DNA of 64,000 bases, taken from NCBI GenBank assembly GCA_037893225.1, contig JAZGUH010000616.1, positions 1,178,001-1,242,000 on the forward strand. The letters are read 5' to 3'. The position numbers and the translations under genes are program-made. This DNA comes from Hippasteria phrygiana (lineage: Eukaryota; Echinodermata; Asteroidea; Valvatida; Goniasteridae). Below are positions 34,769 to 49,645 of this stretch, piece after piece. Under the pieces are notes generated by a model. That model did no database searches, had not been told where the DNA came from, and was given only the letters and a program-made list of their open reading frames with translations. Numbering within the stretch: position 1 is the stretch's first letter; each line of letters begins with the position of its first letter.

Positions 34769-36777
34769 TTAATTGAATCGTATGCTGTAATTGTGCTCAC
34801 TCTGAATTCTTTGCCAATCCACATCTGGAGGGATTGCTGACTTGGGTTCCAGTTGCCCTTTCTTGTACAATGACTTGGCACAGTTGTACAAGTTATATCG
34901 TTGTGCCCTACACTTTGCCCTTCGTATTTTATAATGTGTGCTCCTAGCCCGTTGGGAATGATATTTTTCTTTTCTGTCCATTTCGGCCAGACTTTTGGCA
35001 GCTGCAGATCCTGGCAAAACAGGACAACCTGCAGCTTCACACTTGAGGATGATTGAGTTGGCATGGCCATTGTTGACAAGGTGAACTGCGCTGTGGTCTC
35101 TTGAGAGAGCATTTCTGGAAAAGGTTAGTGTCCCTTTTGGATTAGTACTTGAAAAAGCATGGTTCATGGACTCTGCTTTTTGTGTACTTGTCCCATATCT
35201 GGTTTTTTGCATTGCCTCGTGACCAATTCTCTTCTGAATTTTCAGTAAAAGCAGTTTCTTGTCAGACTCGAGCATTTTCAGTTTTCCCCTAACATGAACA
35301 GGAAGGTAGGGAAATCTGTTATTGCCATTGCAAACCAAGGACCGCTTTTTGCAAAGGTTGTGGCGACCTTGGTAACATTCGGGAATGGTTGAGGCAGCCT
35401 GTTCAGCCATGTCATACATTTGGGCAAAGTTTCTCCCACATTTCTTGAGGATTGCCCCTGCTTCTGCTTGTACCCTGTGACTTACATCGTCACCTAACCG
35501 GTCTTGTATCTTTTTCTTTTCTTTTTTAGTTCTACCAGGCATCATGTCACCACTGAATTTGGCCCGACTGATTGCTGAACTGAGTGATCGATTTAAGTGA
35601 GGTGGGTCAAGAAAGTGTTCTGGCTCGATACCTGCTTTAATTCTCATCTGAGACATAAAACCTTTTGCCATACACCCGTCCGCATCGCTTGTTACTCTTT
35701 CTGCTAACAAGGGTTCCTTACACTCTAGAAGTTTCTTGGCACATTGAATTCCCCCTTCTCTTTCATCCCCCATGTTGTAATTTGCTGGGCGTGTAGCACT
35801 ACAAGAATCTGTGTGCTCGGAACAATTGTTACTGCTGTGTTTGCCTGACATTTGATTTGCACATTTGCAGAGTTTATTCTCGTGGTGGTACATTACTACC
35901 ATTTTTTGGTGGTTACATTCTCACATACTACGTCCCTAGTTTGGGTGGCCGGCACAAATGGTGTGTTTTTCCCCGACAGTTTCTCAAGGGGTTATTGTAT
36001 TGTCTATCTAATTCGACAGCAATCGGTTTTTCTCTGTCATAGCCCTGTAATTCTTGAATACCTTTGACCAGTTTTCTCTTTTCAGCCATACTTCTAACAT
36101 TTTCATTGATAATAATGTCCCCACATTTGCTTGCTGTTTTCTGCAGCCCACTGATTGAAGGAACAGTCGTACCCAATGCTGTCAAAAGTCGTCTTGCTCC
36201 TGTGGCTGCAATACCCGTGTTGAGGAGACCAACTTGGAAGGCCATGTTTGGAGTTGCAGTGCGTCGGCCTCTGCTGACCTGAGGTATCTCTGAGTACAGC
36301 TTCTTCCTTCCTGTCGAGAAGTGGCACTTGTTGCATGACAGCACCTCTGAAACAGCAAGGCCCCGGTGTGTTTCTTGCTCTGCCTGTAGCTGAGGCCAGC
36401 CATCCCAGTCAGGATTCGCATGCTGATGGTCCAGGGTAGCTGGAACACTTGTCTCAACTGTAGTGTTGACATGAACAATTCTGTAGCCGCCTGGGTTCAA
36501 GTTGTCGGCTCCTTCCCTCTGGAGTCTGCTTATCGGCGTTATTTCCTAAATTTTCGGTCGCAGCACCATCAGTTTTATTAGTTCTGGCACCTGGTGGGAA
36601 ATTGTAGAAAGAACCTCGCTCATCTCTGGGAAAGGCCAGTTGCAATTGTTCATTTGTGGGTCTGATATAGGAAGATGAAACATCAGCCTTTTCTCTTATC
36701 AACTGACATGTCAGACCATTGCCTTTTTTAAAATAGGCTTTTTTCCTCTTAAACATGCCCTTTCTGTAGCGAACCAT
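34769..36777 (-). pseudogene. Mutator-like transposase, copy 9
   Basis: Frames 34769-35902 (Glu 95), 35928-36500 and 36454-36777. This unit has the shortest minisatellite upstream of the gene. Confidence 0.85.
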
Positions 36778-37411
36778 GGTGGACCTTTCAGTTGGTGAGT
36801 AATTAGGGTTATGAAGAGTTTTGTTTATTCCATGTCACCATGAACAACAAAAGAATAATGGTGCACTAACAATAAACATCCACTAAATTAGACTTGCAAA
36901 GCTATTGCATTTCATTCAGTGCATGCTTATGTTACTGCTTCCCTGTTGTGCCAATAACCAAAGGCATTTTCTAAATATGAACTAGTTGGTGAAATGAAAA
37001 TTATTAAATTCATAAAGCAAGTAAAAATGAATTCGATTTGTGACATTTCTCTTTTCTTCAGAGTTTTGGCTTATCTTGCCTAATAGTATAGTTTGAAAAA
37101 ATGTCTGCGCAGTACAATAATGTCAACACTAGTTAACTAGTGCACGCCCCAACCAGTTGATTGTTTCAGAACCATTTATAGCCTTTCTCCAATTTGATTT
37201 CTGTAATTAATAGCCAACCGGTACCTCTTTCACAGTTTTTGCCCACAAAACCATCGCTGCACCGGCTGACTGCTGCGGAGTTTTACCCCCGTACACGTGG
37301 CTCCATTCTGACACGGGCCCACTGTGAACATAAAAACCCAATCACAAACAGATTAGCCTATTTGGTTCAGCACTATCGTATATGTATTGTGGCCCTGAAG
37401 GGACATCGCAC

Positions 37412-37527
37412 TTTTCTGCGCACGTTTTCTGCGCACGTTTTCTGCGCACGTTTTCTGCGCACGTTTTCTGCGCACGTTTTCTGCGCACATTTTCTGCGCA
37501 CATTTTCTGCGCACATTTTCTGCGACG
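37412..37527. repeat. 13-bp minisatellite, unit 9 (8 copies)
   Basis: 5 G copies and 3 A copies, the shortest allele in the window. Confidence 0.97.
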
Positions 37528-38432
37528 ATAATTATGACTTCTATCAGGGTGCACGCCACTAAATCTGTGAAAATCACTGCGCGCGAGCTCATTAATATTT
37601 TGTGATCCCTCCAGTAATTTTAAATAAGAGGTCCCTGGGGCCTATAAATTGGACTGATTGTAGAAATATTTGTGGAAATCAAGAATTGGTGACCCGTGGC
37701 TTCCAACTCGGGGGATTCCGTTCACAAAAAATGACCAATACGTGGGTCTATTTGGCATAGAGGCGGGGGGGGTGGGGCTACATTTAGACCTGGGCCCAGA
37801 GATGGGCCACCATTTTAGGGGTGGTTTGTGGGGAGGGGAGTATAAAAAAAAAAATTCCTTCAACACTCATAAATTTGAAAAGAAAATTATTCTAGGAGTC
37901 TTAATCTTTAATTTCCAGTGAAAAAAATATTGCCACCTTACTCCTGAGCGTCACTAGGCGGCGCTCTTTCGTTCTATTTTTGTGTTGGTACGGTTACAAT
38001 GAGCGCCGTATTAATAGTGGAGTGGAACCATTGGAACCCATATGAAGCAAACATGGCGGCGCCCATATGTCAAGTGTACTCGCCAAAAATAGGTATGTTT
38101 CATGTTTTGAACTATGAAATCTCACAGAAAACACAGTAATGATTACACACATGATAGAGAACAAAATGGGTTCTGTCTTTCTTTTCTTTTTTTGCTCTCG
38201 CTGTCTTTTTATTCACATACACATTTCAGATGCCTATCCGCCATGTTATCAACATGTTTACAAGATATAGGTTGCGCTGAGGCTCATAAATTTACACGTG
38301 CTTTTTTGTTACTGAAAATTAAAGACTTTTGTTGGACAAGTAAGTAGTTATTCTGCATTGTTTCACCCAATATTTAGACTGAGATGTATATATATTTATT
38401 TTTATTTGTAGCATGCCCAGGCTAGGGCCATC

Positions 38433-38915
38433 ATGACTGCTGGAGAAAACTGTTGTGTTGACCAATGCCATGGTAGCAAAGGTAAGTTGACCTCACGCAC
38501 TCGGTCTGTATTGTTTGTTATGCAGATTTCTTAAACCATAGCAAAATGGATTCCAATCTGGAAGGCCTCAATTAAAGGCAAGATTTTAGGAAAGACTGTA
38601 CACAGAGGCAGACAAAATTGTAGAATATGGACAGGATATGTCCAGCAGAAATATGGCATTATTAATGTTGTCATGCCTGGCTCAAAATCAAATTCACGCA
38701 CAAGGATGCGTGTGCACAGGTTGACTTACATTGTTTATTCTGGAGTCCTTGATCTTCCCCGGGGGTATGATGTCAGTCACCTGTGCCACAACTCCTTGTG
38801 TGTGAATTTTGATCACCTGTCACTTGAGCCACATGCCATCAACACTGCAAGATCTCGTTGTAAGAGATGCCGTTTGTGTTCGGGCCATGGCCCATACAAG
38901 GACTGTCTTCTTTAA
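38433..38915 (+). CDS. His-Cys box endonuclease, copy 9
   Basis: Coding exons 38433-38481 and 38542-38915. Predicted protein as in copy 1. Confidence 0.8.
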
Positions 38916-39014
38916 AATGTAATTAAGGAGAACTTTTTTGCTCACCATTAAGTTTGATAACTGAAATTGCTCACCATTTTTTGATGCTACACTTTTTGCT
39001 TTAATAATTCATTT

Positions 39015-41023
39015 TTAATTGAATCGTATGCTGTAATTGTGCTCACTCTGAATTCTTTGCCAATCCACATCTGGAGGGATTGCTGACTTGGGTTCCAGTT
39101 GCCCTTTCTTGTACAATGACTTGGCACAGTTGTACAAGTTATATCGTTGTGCCCTACACTTTGCCCTTCGTATTTTATAATGTGTGCTCCTAGCCCGTTG
39201 GGAATGATATTTTTCTTTTCTGTCCATTTCGGCCAGACTTTTGGCAGCTGCAGATCCTGGCAAAACAGGACAACCTGCAGCTTCACACTTGAGGATGATT
39301 GAGTTGGCATGGCCATTGTTGACAAGGTGAACTGCGCTGTGGTCTCTTGAGAGAGCATTTCTGGAAAAGGTTAGTGTCCCTTTTGGATTAGTACTTGAAA
39401 AAGCATGGTTCATGGACTCTGCTTTTTGTGTACTTGTCCCATATCTGGTTTTTTGCATTGCCTCGTGACCAATTCTCTTCTGAATTTTCAGTAAAAGCAG
39501 TTTCTTGTCAGACTCGAGCATTTTCAGTTTTCCCCTAACATGAACAGGAAGGTAGGGAAATCTGTTATTGCCATTGCAAACCAAGGACCGCTTTTTGCAA
39601 AGGTTGTGGCGACCTTGGTAACATTCGGGAATGGTTGAGGCAGCCTGTTCAGCCATGTCATACATTTGGGCAAAGTTTCTCCCACATTTCTTGAGGATTG
39701 CCCCTGCTTCTGCTTGTACCCTGTGACTTACATCGTCACCTAACCGGTCTTGTATCTTTTTCTTTTCTTTTTTAGTTCTACCAGGCATCATGTCACCACT
39801 GAATTTGGCCCGACTGATTGCTGAACTGAGTGATCGATTTAAGTGAGGTGGGTCAAGAAAGTGTTCTGGCTCGATACCTGCTTTAATTCTCATCTGAGAC
39901 ATAAAACCTTTTGCCATACACCCGTCCGCATCGCTTGTTACTCTTTCTGCTAACAAGGGTTCCTTACACTCTAGAAGTTTCTTGGCACATTGAATTCCCC
40001 CTTCTCTTTCATCCCCCATGTTGTAATTTGCTGGGCGTGTAGCACTACAAGAATCTGTGTGCTCGGAACAATTGTTACTGCTGTGTTTGCCTGACATTTG
40101 ATTTGCACATTTGCAGAGTTTATTCTCGTGGTGGTACATTACTACCATTTTTTGGTGGTTACATTCTCACATACTACGTCCCTAGTTTGGGTGGCCGGCA
40201 CAAATGGTGTGTTTTTCCCCGACAGTTTCTCAAGGGGTTATTGTATTGTCTATCTAATTCGACAGCAATCGGTTTTTCTCTGTCATAGCCCTGTAATTCT
40301 TGAATACCTTTGACCAGTTTTCTCTTTTCAGCCATACTTCTAACATTTTCATTGATAATAATGTCCCCACATTTGCTTGCTGTTTTCTGCAGCCCACTGA
40401 TTGAAGGAACAGTCGTACCCAATGCTGTCAAAAGTCGTCTTGCTCCTGTGGCTGCAATACCCGTGTTGAGGAGACCAACTTGGAAGGCCATGTTTGGAGT
40501 TGCAGTGCGTCGGCCTCTGCTGACCTGAGGTATCTCTGAGTACAGCTTCTTCCTTCCTGTCGAGAAGTGGCACTTGTTGCATGACAGCACCTCTGAAACA
40601 GCAAGGCCCCGGTGTGTTTCTTGCTCTGCCTGTAGCTGAGGCCAGCCATCCCAGTCAGGATTCGCATGCTGATGGTCCAGGGTAGCTGGAACACTTGTCT
40701 CAACTGTAGTGTTGACATGAACAATTCTGTAGCCGCCTGGGTTCAAGTTGTCGGCTCCTTCCCTCTGGAGTCTGCTTATCGGCGTTATTTCCTAAATTTT
40801 CGGTCGCAGCACCATCAGTTTTATTAGTTCTGGCACCTGGTGGGAAATTGTAGAAAGAACCTCGCTCATCTCTGGGAAAGGCCAGTTGCAATTGTTCATT
40901 TGTGGGTCTGATATAGGAAGATGAAACATCAGCCTTTTCTCTTATCAACTGACATGTCAGACCATTGCCTTTTTTAAAATAGGCTTTTTTCCTCTTAAAC
41001 ATGCCCTTTCTGTAGCGAACCAT
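39015..41023 (-). pseudogene. Mutator-like transposase, copy 10
   Basis: Frames 39015-40148 (Glu 95), 40174-40746 and 40700-41023. The translated frames are identical to copy 6. Confidence 0.85.
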
Positions 41024-41657
41024 GGTGGACCTTTCAGTTGGTGAGTAATTAGGGTTATGAAGAGTTTTGTTTATTCCATGTCACCATGAACAACAAAAGA
41101 ATAATGGTGCACTAACAATAAACATCCACTAAATTAGACTTGCAAAGCTATTGCATTTCATTCAGTGCATGCTTATGTTACTGCTTCCCTGTTGTGCCAA
41201 TAACCAAAGGCATTTTCTAAATATGAACTAGTTGGTGAAATGAAAATTATTAAATTCATAAAGCAAGTAAAAATGAATTCGATTTGTGACATTTCTCTTT
41301 TCTTCAGAGTTTTGGCTTATCTTGCCTAATAGTATAGTTTGAAAAAATGTCTGCGCAGTACAATAATGTCAACACTAGTTAACTAGTGCACGCCCCAACC
41401 AGTTGATTGTTTCAGAACCATTTATAGCCTTTCTCCAATTTGATTTCTGTAATTAATAGCCAACCGGTACCTCTTTCACAGTTTTTGCCCACAAAACCAT
41501 CGCTGCACCGGCTGACTGCTGCGGAGTTTTACCCCCGTACACGTGGCTCCATTCTGACACGGGCCCACTGTGAACATAAAAACCCAATCACAAACAGATT
41601 AGCCTATTTGGTTCAGCACTATCGTATATGTATTGTGGCCCTGAAGGGACATCGCAC

Positions 41658-41825
41658 TTTTCTGCGCACGTTTTCTGCGCACGTTTTCTGCGCACGTTTT
41701 CTGCGCACGTTTTCTGCGCACGTTTTCTGCGCACATTTTCTGCGCACGTTTTCTGCGCACGTTTTCTGCGCACATTTTCTGCGCACATTTTCTGCGCACA
41801 TTTTCTGCGCACATTTTCTGCGACG
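41658..41825. repeat. 13-bp minisatellite, unit 10 (12 copies)
   Basis: Order five G, A, GG, then 4 A copies. Confidence 0.97.
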
Positions 41826-42730
41826 ATAATTATGACTTCTATCAGGGTGCACGCCACTAAATCTGTGAAAATCACTGCGCGCGAGCTCATTAATATTTTG
41901 TGATCCCTCCAGTAATTTTAAATAAGAGGTCCCTGGGGCCTATAAATTGGACTGATTGTAGAAATATTTGTGGAAATCAAGAATTGGTGACCCGTGGCTT
42001 CCAACTCGGGGGATTCCGTTCACAAAAAATGACCAATACGTGGGTCTATTTGGCATAGAGGCGGGGGGGGTGGGGCTACATTTAGACCTGGGCCCAGAGA
42101 TGGGCCACCATTTTAGGGGTGGTTTGTGGGGAGGGGAGTATAAAAAAAAAAATTCCTTCAACACTCATAAATTTGAAAAGAAAATTATTCTAGGAGTCTT
42201 AATCTTTAATTTCCAGTGAAAAAAATATTGCCACCTTACTCCTGAGCGTCACTAGGCGGCGCTCTTTCGTTCTATTTTTGTGTTGGTACGGTTACAATGA
42301 GCGCCGTATTAATAGTGGAGTGGAACCATTGGAACCCATATGAAGCAAACATGGCGGCGCCCATATGTCAAGTGTACTCGCCAAAAATAGGTATGTTTCA
42401 TGTTTTGAACTATGAAATCTCACAGAAAACACAGTAATGATTACACACATGATAGAGAACAAAATGGGTTCTGTCTTTCTTTTCTTTTTTTGCTCTCGCT
42501 GTCTTTTTATTCACATACACATTTCAGATGCCTATCCGCCATGTTATCAACATGTTTACAAGATATAGGTTGCGCTGAGGCTCATAAATTTACACGTGCT
42601 TTTTTGTTACTGAAAATTAAAGACTTTTGTTGGACAAGTAAGTAGTTATTCTGCATTGTTTCACCCAATATTTAGACTGAGATGTATATATATTTATTTT
42701 TATTTGTAGCATGCCCAGGCTAGGGCCATC

Positions 42731-43213
42731 ATGACTGCTGGAGAAAACTGTTGTGTTGACCAATGCCATGGTAGCAAAGGTAAGTTGACCTCACGCACTC
42801 GGTCTGTATTGTTTGTTATGCAGATTTCTTAAACCATAGCAAAATGGATTCCAATCTGGAAGGCCTCAATTAAAGGCAAGATTTTAGGAAAGACTGTACA
42901 CAGAGGCAGACAAAATTGTAGAATATGGACAGGATATGTCCAGCAGAAATATGGCATTATTAATGTTGTCATGCCTGGCTCAAAATCAAATTCACGCACA
43001 AGGATGCGTGTGCACAGGTTGACTTACATTGTTTATTCTGGAGTCCTTGATCTTCCCCGGGGGTATGATGTCAGTCACCTGTGCCACAACTCCTTGTGTG
43101 TGAATTTTGATCACCTGTCACTTGAGCCACATGCCATCAACACTGCAAGATCTCGTTGTAAGAGATGCCGTTTGTGTTCGGGCCATGGCCCATACAAGGA
43201 CTGTCTTCTTTAA
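42731..43213 (+). CDS. His-Cys box endonuclease, copy 10
   Basis: Coding exons 42731-42779 and 42840-43213. Predicted protein as in copy 1. Confidence 0.8.
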
Positions 43214-43312
43214 AATGTAATTAAGGAGAACTTTTTTGCTCACCATTAAGTTTGATAACTGAAATTGCTCACCATTTTTTGATGCTACACTTTTTGCTTT
43301 AATAATTCATTT

Positions 43313-45321
43313 TTAATTGAATCGTATGCTGTAATTGTGCTCACTCTGAATTCTTTGCCAATCCACATCTGGAGGGATTGCTGACTTGGGTTCCAGTTGC
43401 CCTTTCTTGTACAATGACTTGGCACAGTTGTACAAGTTATATCGTTGTGCCCTACACTTTGCCCTTCGTATTTTATAATGTGTGCTCCTAGCCCGTTGGG
43501 AATGATATTTTTCTTTTCTGTCCATTTCGGCCAGACTTTTGGCAGCTGCAGATCCTGGCAAAACAGGACAACCTGCAGCTTCACACTTGAGGATGATTGA
43601 GTTGGCATGGCCATTGTTGACAAGGTGAACTGCGCTGTGGTCTCTTGAGAGAGCATTTCTGGAAAAGGTTAGTGTCCCTTTTGGATTAGTACTTGAAAAA
43701 GCATGGTTCATGGACTCTGCTTTTTGTGTACTTGTCCCATATCTGGTTTTTTGCATTGCCTCGTGACCAATTCTCTTCTGAATTTTCAGTAAAAGCAGTT
43801 TCTTGTCAGACTCGAGCATTTTCAGTTTTCCCCTAACATGAACAGGAAGGTAGGGAAATCTGTTATTGCCATTGCAAACCAAGGACCGCTTTTTGCAAAG
43901 GTTGTGGCGACCTTGGTAACATTCGGGAATGGTTGAGGCAGCCTGTTCAGCCATGTCATACATTTGGGCAAAGTTTCTCCCACATTTCTTGAGGATTGCC
44001 CCTGCTTCTGCTTGTACCCTGTGACTTACATCGTCACCTAACCGGTCTTGTATCTTTTTCTTTTCTTTTTTAGTTCTACCAGGCATCATGTCACCACTGA
44101 ATTTGGCCCGACTGATTGCTGAACTGAGTGATCGATTTAAGTGAGGTGGGTCAAGAAAGTGTTCTGGCTCGATACCTGCTTTAATTCTCATCTGAGACAT
44201 AAAACCTTTTGCCATACACCCGTCCGCATCGCTTGTTACTCTTTCTGCTAACAAGGGTTCCTTACACTCTAGAAGTTTCTTGGCACATTGAATTCCCCCT
44301 TCTCTTTCATCCCCCATGTTGTAATTTGCTGGGCGTGTAGCACTACAAGAATCTGTGTGCTCGGAACAATTGTTACTGCTGTGTTTGCCTGACATTTGAT
44401 TTGCACATTTGCAGAGTTTATTCTCGTGGTGGTACATTACTACCATTTTTTGGTGGTTACATTCTCACATACTACGTCCCTAGTTTGGGTGGCCGGCACA
44501 AATGGTGTGTTTTTCCCCGACAGTTTCTCAAGGGGTTATTGTATTGTCTATCTAATTCGACAGCAATCGGTTTTTCTCTGTCATAGCCCTGTAATTCTTG
44601 AATACCTTTGACCAGTTTTCTCTTTTCAGCCATACTTCTAACATTTTCATTGATAATAATGTCCCCACATTTGCTTGCTGTTTTCTGCAGCCCACTGATT
44701 GAAGGAACAGTCGTACCCAATGCTGTCAAAAGTCGTCTTGCTCCTGTGGCTGCAATACCCGTGTTGAGGAGACCAACTTGGAAGGCCATGTTTGGAGTTG
44801 CAGTGCGTCGGCCTCTGCTGACCTGAGGTATCTCTGAGTACAGCTTCTTCCTTCCTGTCGAGAAGTGGCACTTGTTGCATGACAGCACCTCTGAAACAGC
44901 AAGGCCCCGGTGTGTTTCTTGCTCTGCCTGTAGCTGAGGCCAGCCATCCCAGTCAGGATTCGCATGCTGATGGTCCAGGGTAGCTGGAACACTTGTCTCA
45001 ACTGTAGTGTTGACATGAACAATTCTGTAGCCGCCTGGGTTCAAGTTGTCGGCTCCTTCCCTCTGGAGTCTGCTTATCGGCGTTATTTCCTAAATTTTCG
45101 GTCGCAGCACCATCAGTTTTATTAGTTCTGGCACCTGGTGGGAAATTGTAGAAAGAACCTCGCTCATCTCTGGGAAAGGCCAGTTGCAATTGTTCATTTG
45201 TGGGTCTGATATAGGAAGATGAAACATCAGCCTTTTCTCTTATCAACTGACATGTCAGACCATTGCCTTTTTTAAAATAGGCTTTTTTCCTCTTAAACAT
45301 GCCCTTTCTGTAGCGAACCAT
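43313..45321 (-). pseudogene. Mutator-like transposase, copy 11
   Basis: Frames 43313-44446 (Glu 95), 44472-45044 and 44998-45321. The translated frames are identical to copy 6. Confidence 0.85.
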
Positions 45322-45955
45322 GGTGGACCTTTCAGTTGGTGAGTAATTAGGGTTATGAAGAGTTTTGTTTATTCCATGTCACCATGAACAACAAAAGAAT
45401 AATGGTGCACTAACAATAAACATCCACTAAATTAGACTTGCAAAGCTATTGCATTTCATTCAGTGCATGCTTATGTTACTGCTTCCCTGTTGTGCCAATA
45501 ACCAAAGGCATTTTCTAAATATGAACTAGTTGGTGAAATGAAAATTATTAAATTCATAAAGCAAGTAAAAATGAATTCGATTTGTGACATTTCTCTTTTC
45601 TTCAGAGTTTTGGCTTATCTTGCCTAATAGTATAGTTTGAAAAAATGTCTGCGCAGTACAATAATGTCAACACTAGTTAACTAGTGCACGCCCCAACCAG
45701 TTGATTGTTTCAGAACCATTTATAGCCTTTCTCCAATTTGATTTCTGTAATTAATAGCCAACCGGTACCTCTTTCACAGTTTTTGCCCACAAAACCATCG
45801 CTGCACCGGCTGACTGCTGCGGAGTTTTACCCCCGTACACGTGGCTCCATTCTGACACGGGCCCACTGTGAACATAAAAACCCAATCACAAACAGATTAG
45901 CCTATTTGGTTCAGCACTATCGTATATGTATTGTGGCCCTGAAGGGACATCGCAC

Positions 45956-46149
45956 TTTTCTGCGCACGTTTTCTGCGCACGTTTTCTGCGCACGTTTTCT
46001 GCGCACGTTTTCTGCGCACATTTTCTGCGCACGTTTTCTGCGCACGTTTTCTGCGCACATTTTCTGCGCACATTTTCTGCGCACATTTTCTGCGCACATT
46101 TTCTGCGCACATTTTCTGCGCACATTTTCTGCGCACATTTTCTGCGACG
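45956..46149. repeat. 13-bp minisatellite, unit 11 (14 copies)
   Basis: Order GGGG A GG, then 7 A copies. Confidence 0.97.
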
Positions 46150-47054
46150 ATAATTATGACTTCTATCAGGGTGCACGCCACTAAATCTGTGAAAATCACT
46201 GCGCGCGAGCTCATTAATATTTTGTGATCCCTCCAGTAATTTTAAATAAGAGGTCCCTGGGGCCTATAAATTGGACTGATTGTAGAAATATTTGTGGAAA
46301 TCAAGAATTGGTGACCCGTGGCTTCCAACTCGGGGGATTCCGTTCACAAAAAATGACCAATACGTGGGTCTATTTGGCATAGAGGCGGGGGGGGTGGGGC
46401 TACATTTAGACCTGGGCCCAGAGATGGGCCACCATTTTAGGGGTGGTTTGTGGGGAGGGGAGTATAAAAAAAAAAATTCCTTCAACACTCATAAATTTGA
46501 AAAGAAAATTATTCTAGGAGTCTTAATCTTTAATTTCCAGTGAAAAAAATATTGCCACCTTACTCCTGAGCGTCACTAGGCGGCGCTCTTTCGTTCTATT
46601 TTTGTGTTGGTACGGTTACAATGAGCGCCGTATTAATAGTGGAGTGGAACCATTGGAACCCATATGAAGCAAACATGGCGGCGCCCATATGTCAAGTGTA
46701 CTCGCCAAAAATAGGTATGTTTCATGTTTTGAACTATGAAATCTCACAGAAAACACAGTAATGATTACACACATGATAGAGAACAAAATGGGTTCTGTCT
46801 TTCTTTTCTTTTTTTGCTCTCGCTGTCTTTTTATTCACATACACATTTCAGATGCCTATCCGCCATGTTATCAACATGTTTACAAGATATAGGTTGCGCT
46901 GAGGCTCATAAATTTACACGTGCTTTTTTGTTACTGAAAATTAAAGACTTTTGTTGGACAAGTAAGTAGTTATTCTGCATTGTTTCACCCAATATTTAGA
47001 CTGAGATGTATATATATTTATTTTTATTTGTAGCATGCCCAGGCTAGGGCCATC

Positions 47055-47537
47055 ATGACTGCTGGAGAAAACTGTTGTGTTGACCAATGCCATGGTAGCA
47101 AAGGTAAGTTGACCTCACGCACTCGGTCTGTATTGTTTGTTATGCAGATTTCTTAAACCATAGCAAAATGGATTCCAATCTGGAAGGCCTCAATTAAAGG
47201 CAAGATTTTAGGAAAGACTGTACACAGAGGCAGACAAAATTGTAGAATATGGACAGGATATGTCCAGCAGAAATATGGCATTATTAATGTTGTCATGCCT
47301 GGCTCAAAATCAAATTCACGCACAAGGATGCGTGTGCACAGGTTGACTTACATTGTTTATTCTGGAGTCCTTGATCTTCCCCGGGGGTATGATGTCAGTC
47401 ACCTGTGCCACAACTCCTTGTGTGTGAATTTTGATCACCTGTCACTTGAGCCACATGCCATCAACACTGCAAGATCTCGTTGTAAGAGATGCCGTTTGTG
47501 TTCGGGCCATGGCCCATACAAGGACTGTCTTCTTTAA
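47055..47537 (+). CDS. His-Cys box endonuclease, copy 11
   Basis: Coding exons 47055-47103 and 47164-47537. Predicted protein as in copy 1. Confidence 0.8.
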
Positions 47538-47636
47538 AATGTAATTAAGGAGAACTTTTTTGCTCACCATTAAGTTTGATAACTGAAATTGCTCACCATT
47601 TTTTGATGCTACACTTTTTGCTTTAATAATTCATTT

Positions 47637-49645
47637 TTAATTGAATCGTATGCTGTAATTGTGCTCACTCTGAATTCTTTGCCAATCCACATCTGGAGGG
47701 ATTGCTGACTTGGGTTCCAGTTGCCCTTTCTTGTACAATGACTTGGCACAGTTGTACAAGTTATATCGTTGTGCCCTACACTTTGCCCTTCGTATTTTAT
47801 AATGTGTGCTCCTAGCCCGTTGGGAATGATATTTTTCTTTTCTGTCCATTTCGGCCAGACTTTTGGCAGCTGCAGATCCTGGCAAAACAGGACAACCTGC
47901 AGCTTCACACTTGAGGATGATTGAGTTGGCATGGCCATTGTTGACAAGGTGAACTGCGCTGTGGTCTCTTGAGAGAGCATTTCTGGAAAAGGTTAGTGTC
48001 CCTTTTGGATTAGTACTTGAAAAAGCATGGTTCATGGACTCTGCTTTTTGTGTACTTGTCCCATATCTGGTTTTTTGCATTGCCTCGTGACCAATTCTCT
48101 TCTGAATTTTCAGTAAAAGCAGTTTCTTGTCAGACTCGAGCATTTTCAGTTTTCCCCTAACATGAACAGGAAGGTAGGGAAATCTGTTATTGCCATTGCA
48201 AACCAAGGACCGCTTTTTGCAAAGGTTGTGGCGACCTTGGTAACATTCGGGAATGGTTGAGGCAGCCTGTTCAGCCATGTCATACATTTGGGCAAAGTTT
48301 CTCCCACATTTCTTGAGGATTGCCCCTGCTTCTGCTTGTACCCTGTGACTTACATCGTCACCTAACCGGTCTTGTATCTTTTTCTTTTCTTTTTTAGTTC
48401 TACCAGGCATCATGTCACCACTGAATTTGGCCCGACTGATTGCTGAACTGAGTGATCGATTTAAGTGAGGTGGGTCAAGAAAGTGTTCTGGCTCGATACC
48501 TGCTTTAATTCTCATCTGAGACATAAAACCTTTTGCCATACACCCGTCCGCATCGCTTGTTACTCTTTCTGCTAACAAGGGTTCCTTACACTCTAGAAGT
48601 TTCTTGGCACATTGAATTCCCCCTTCTCTTTCATCCCCCATGTTGTAATTTGCTGGGCGTGTAGCACTACAAGAATCTGTGTGCTCGGAACAATTGTTAC
48701 TGCTGTGTTTGCCTGACATTTGATTTGCACATTTGCAGAGTTTATTCTCGTGGTGGTACATTACTACCATTTTTTGGTGGTTACATTCTCACATACTACG
48801 TCCCTAGTTTGGGTGGCCGGCACAAATGGTGTGTTTTTCCCCGACAGTTTCTCAAGGGGTTATTGTATTGTCTATCTAATTCGACAGCAATCGGTTTTTC
48901 TCTGTCATAGCCCTGTAATTCTTGAATACCTTTGACCAGTTTTCTCTTTTCAGCCATACTTCTAACATTTTCATTGATAATAATGTCCCCACATTTGCTT
49001 GCTGTTTTCTGCAGCCCACTGATTGAAGGAACAGTCGTACCCAATGCTGTCAAAAGTCGTCTTGCTCCTGTGGCTGCAATACCCGTGTTGAGGAGACCAA
49101 CTTGGAAGGCCATGTTTGGAGTTGCAGTGCGTCGGCCTCTGCTGACCTGAGGTATCTCTGAGTACAGCTTCTTCCTTCCTGTCGAGAAGTGGCACTTGTT
49201 GCATGACAGCACCTCTGAAACAGCAAGGCCCCGGTGTGTTTCTTGCTCTGCCTGTAGCTGAGGCCAGCCATCCCAGTCAGGATTCGCATGCTGATGGTCC
49301 AGGGTAGCTGGAACACTTGTCTCAACTGTAGTGTTGACATGAACAATTCTGTAGCCGCCTGGGTTCAAGTTGTCGGCTCCTTCCCTCTGGAGTCTGCTTA
49401 TCGGCGTTATTTCCTAAATTTTCGGTCGCAGCACCATCAGTTTTATTAGTTCTGGCACCTGGTGGGAAATTGTAGAAAGAACCTCGCTCATCTCTGGGAA
49501 AGGCCAGTTGCAATTGTTCATTTGTGGGTCTGATATAGGAAGATGAAACATCAGCCTTTTCTCTTATCAACTGACATGTCAGACCATTGCCTTTTTTAAA
49601 ATAGGCTTTTTTCCTCTTAAACATGCCCTTTCTGTAGCGAACCAT
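47637..49645 (-). pseudogene. Mutator-like transposase, copy 12
   Basis: Frames 47637-48770 (Glu 95), 48796-49368 and 49322-49645. The unit is enlarged by a transposon, but that lies at 51054-52526 and does not touch this gene. Confidence 0.85.
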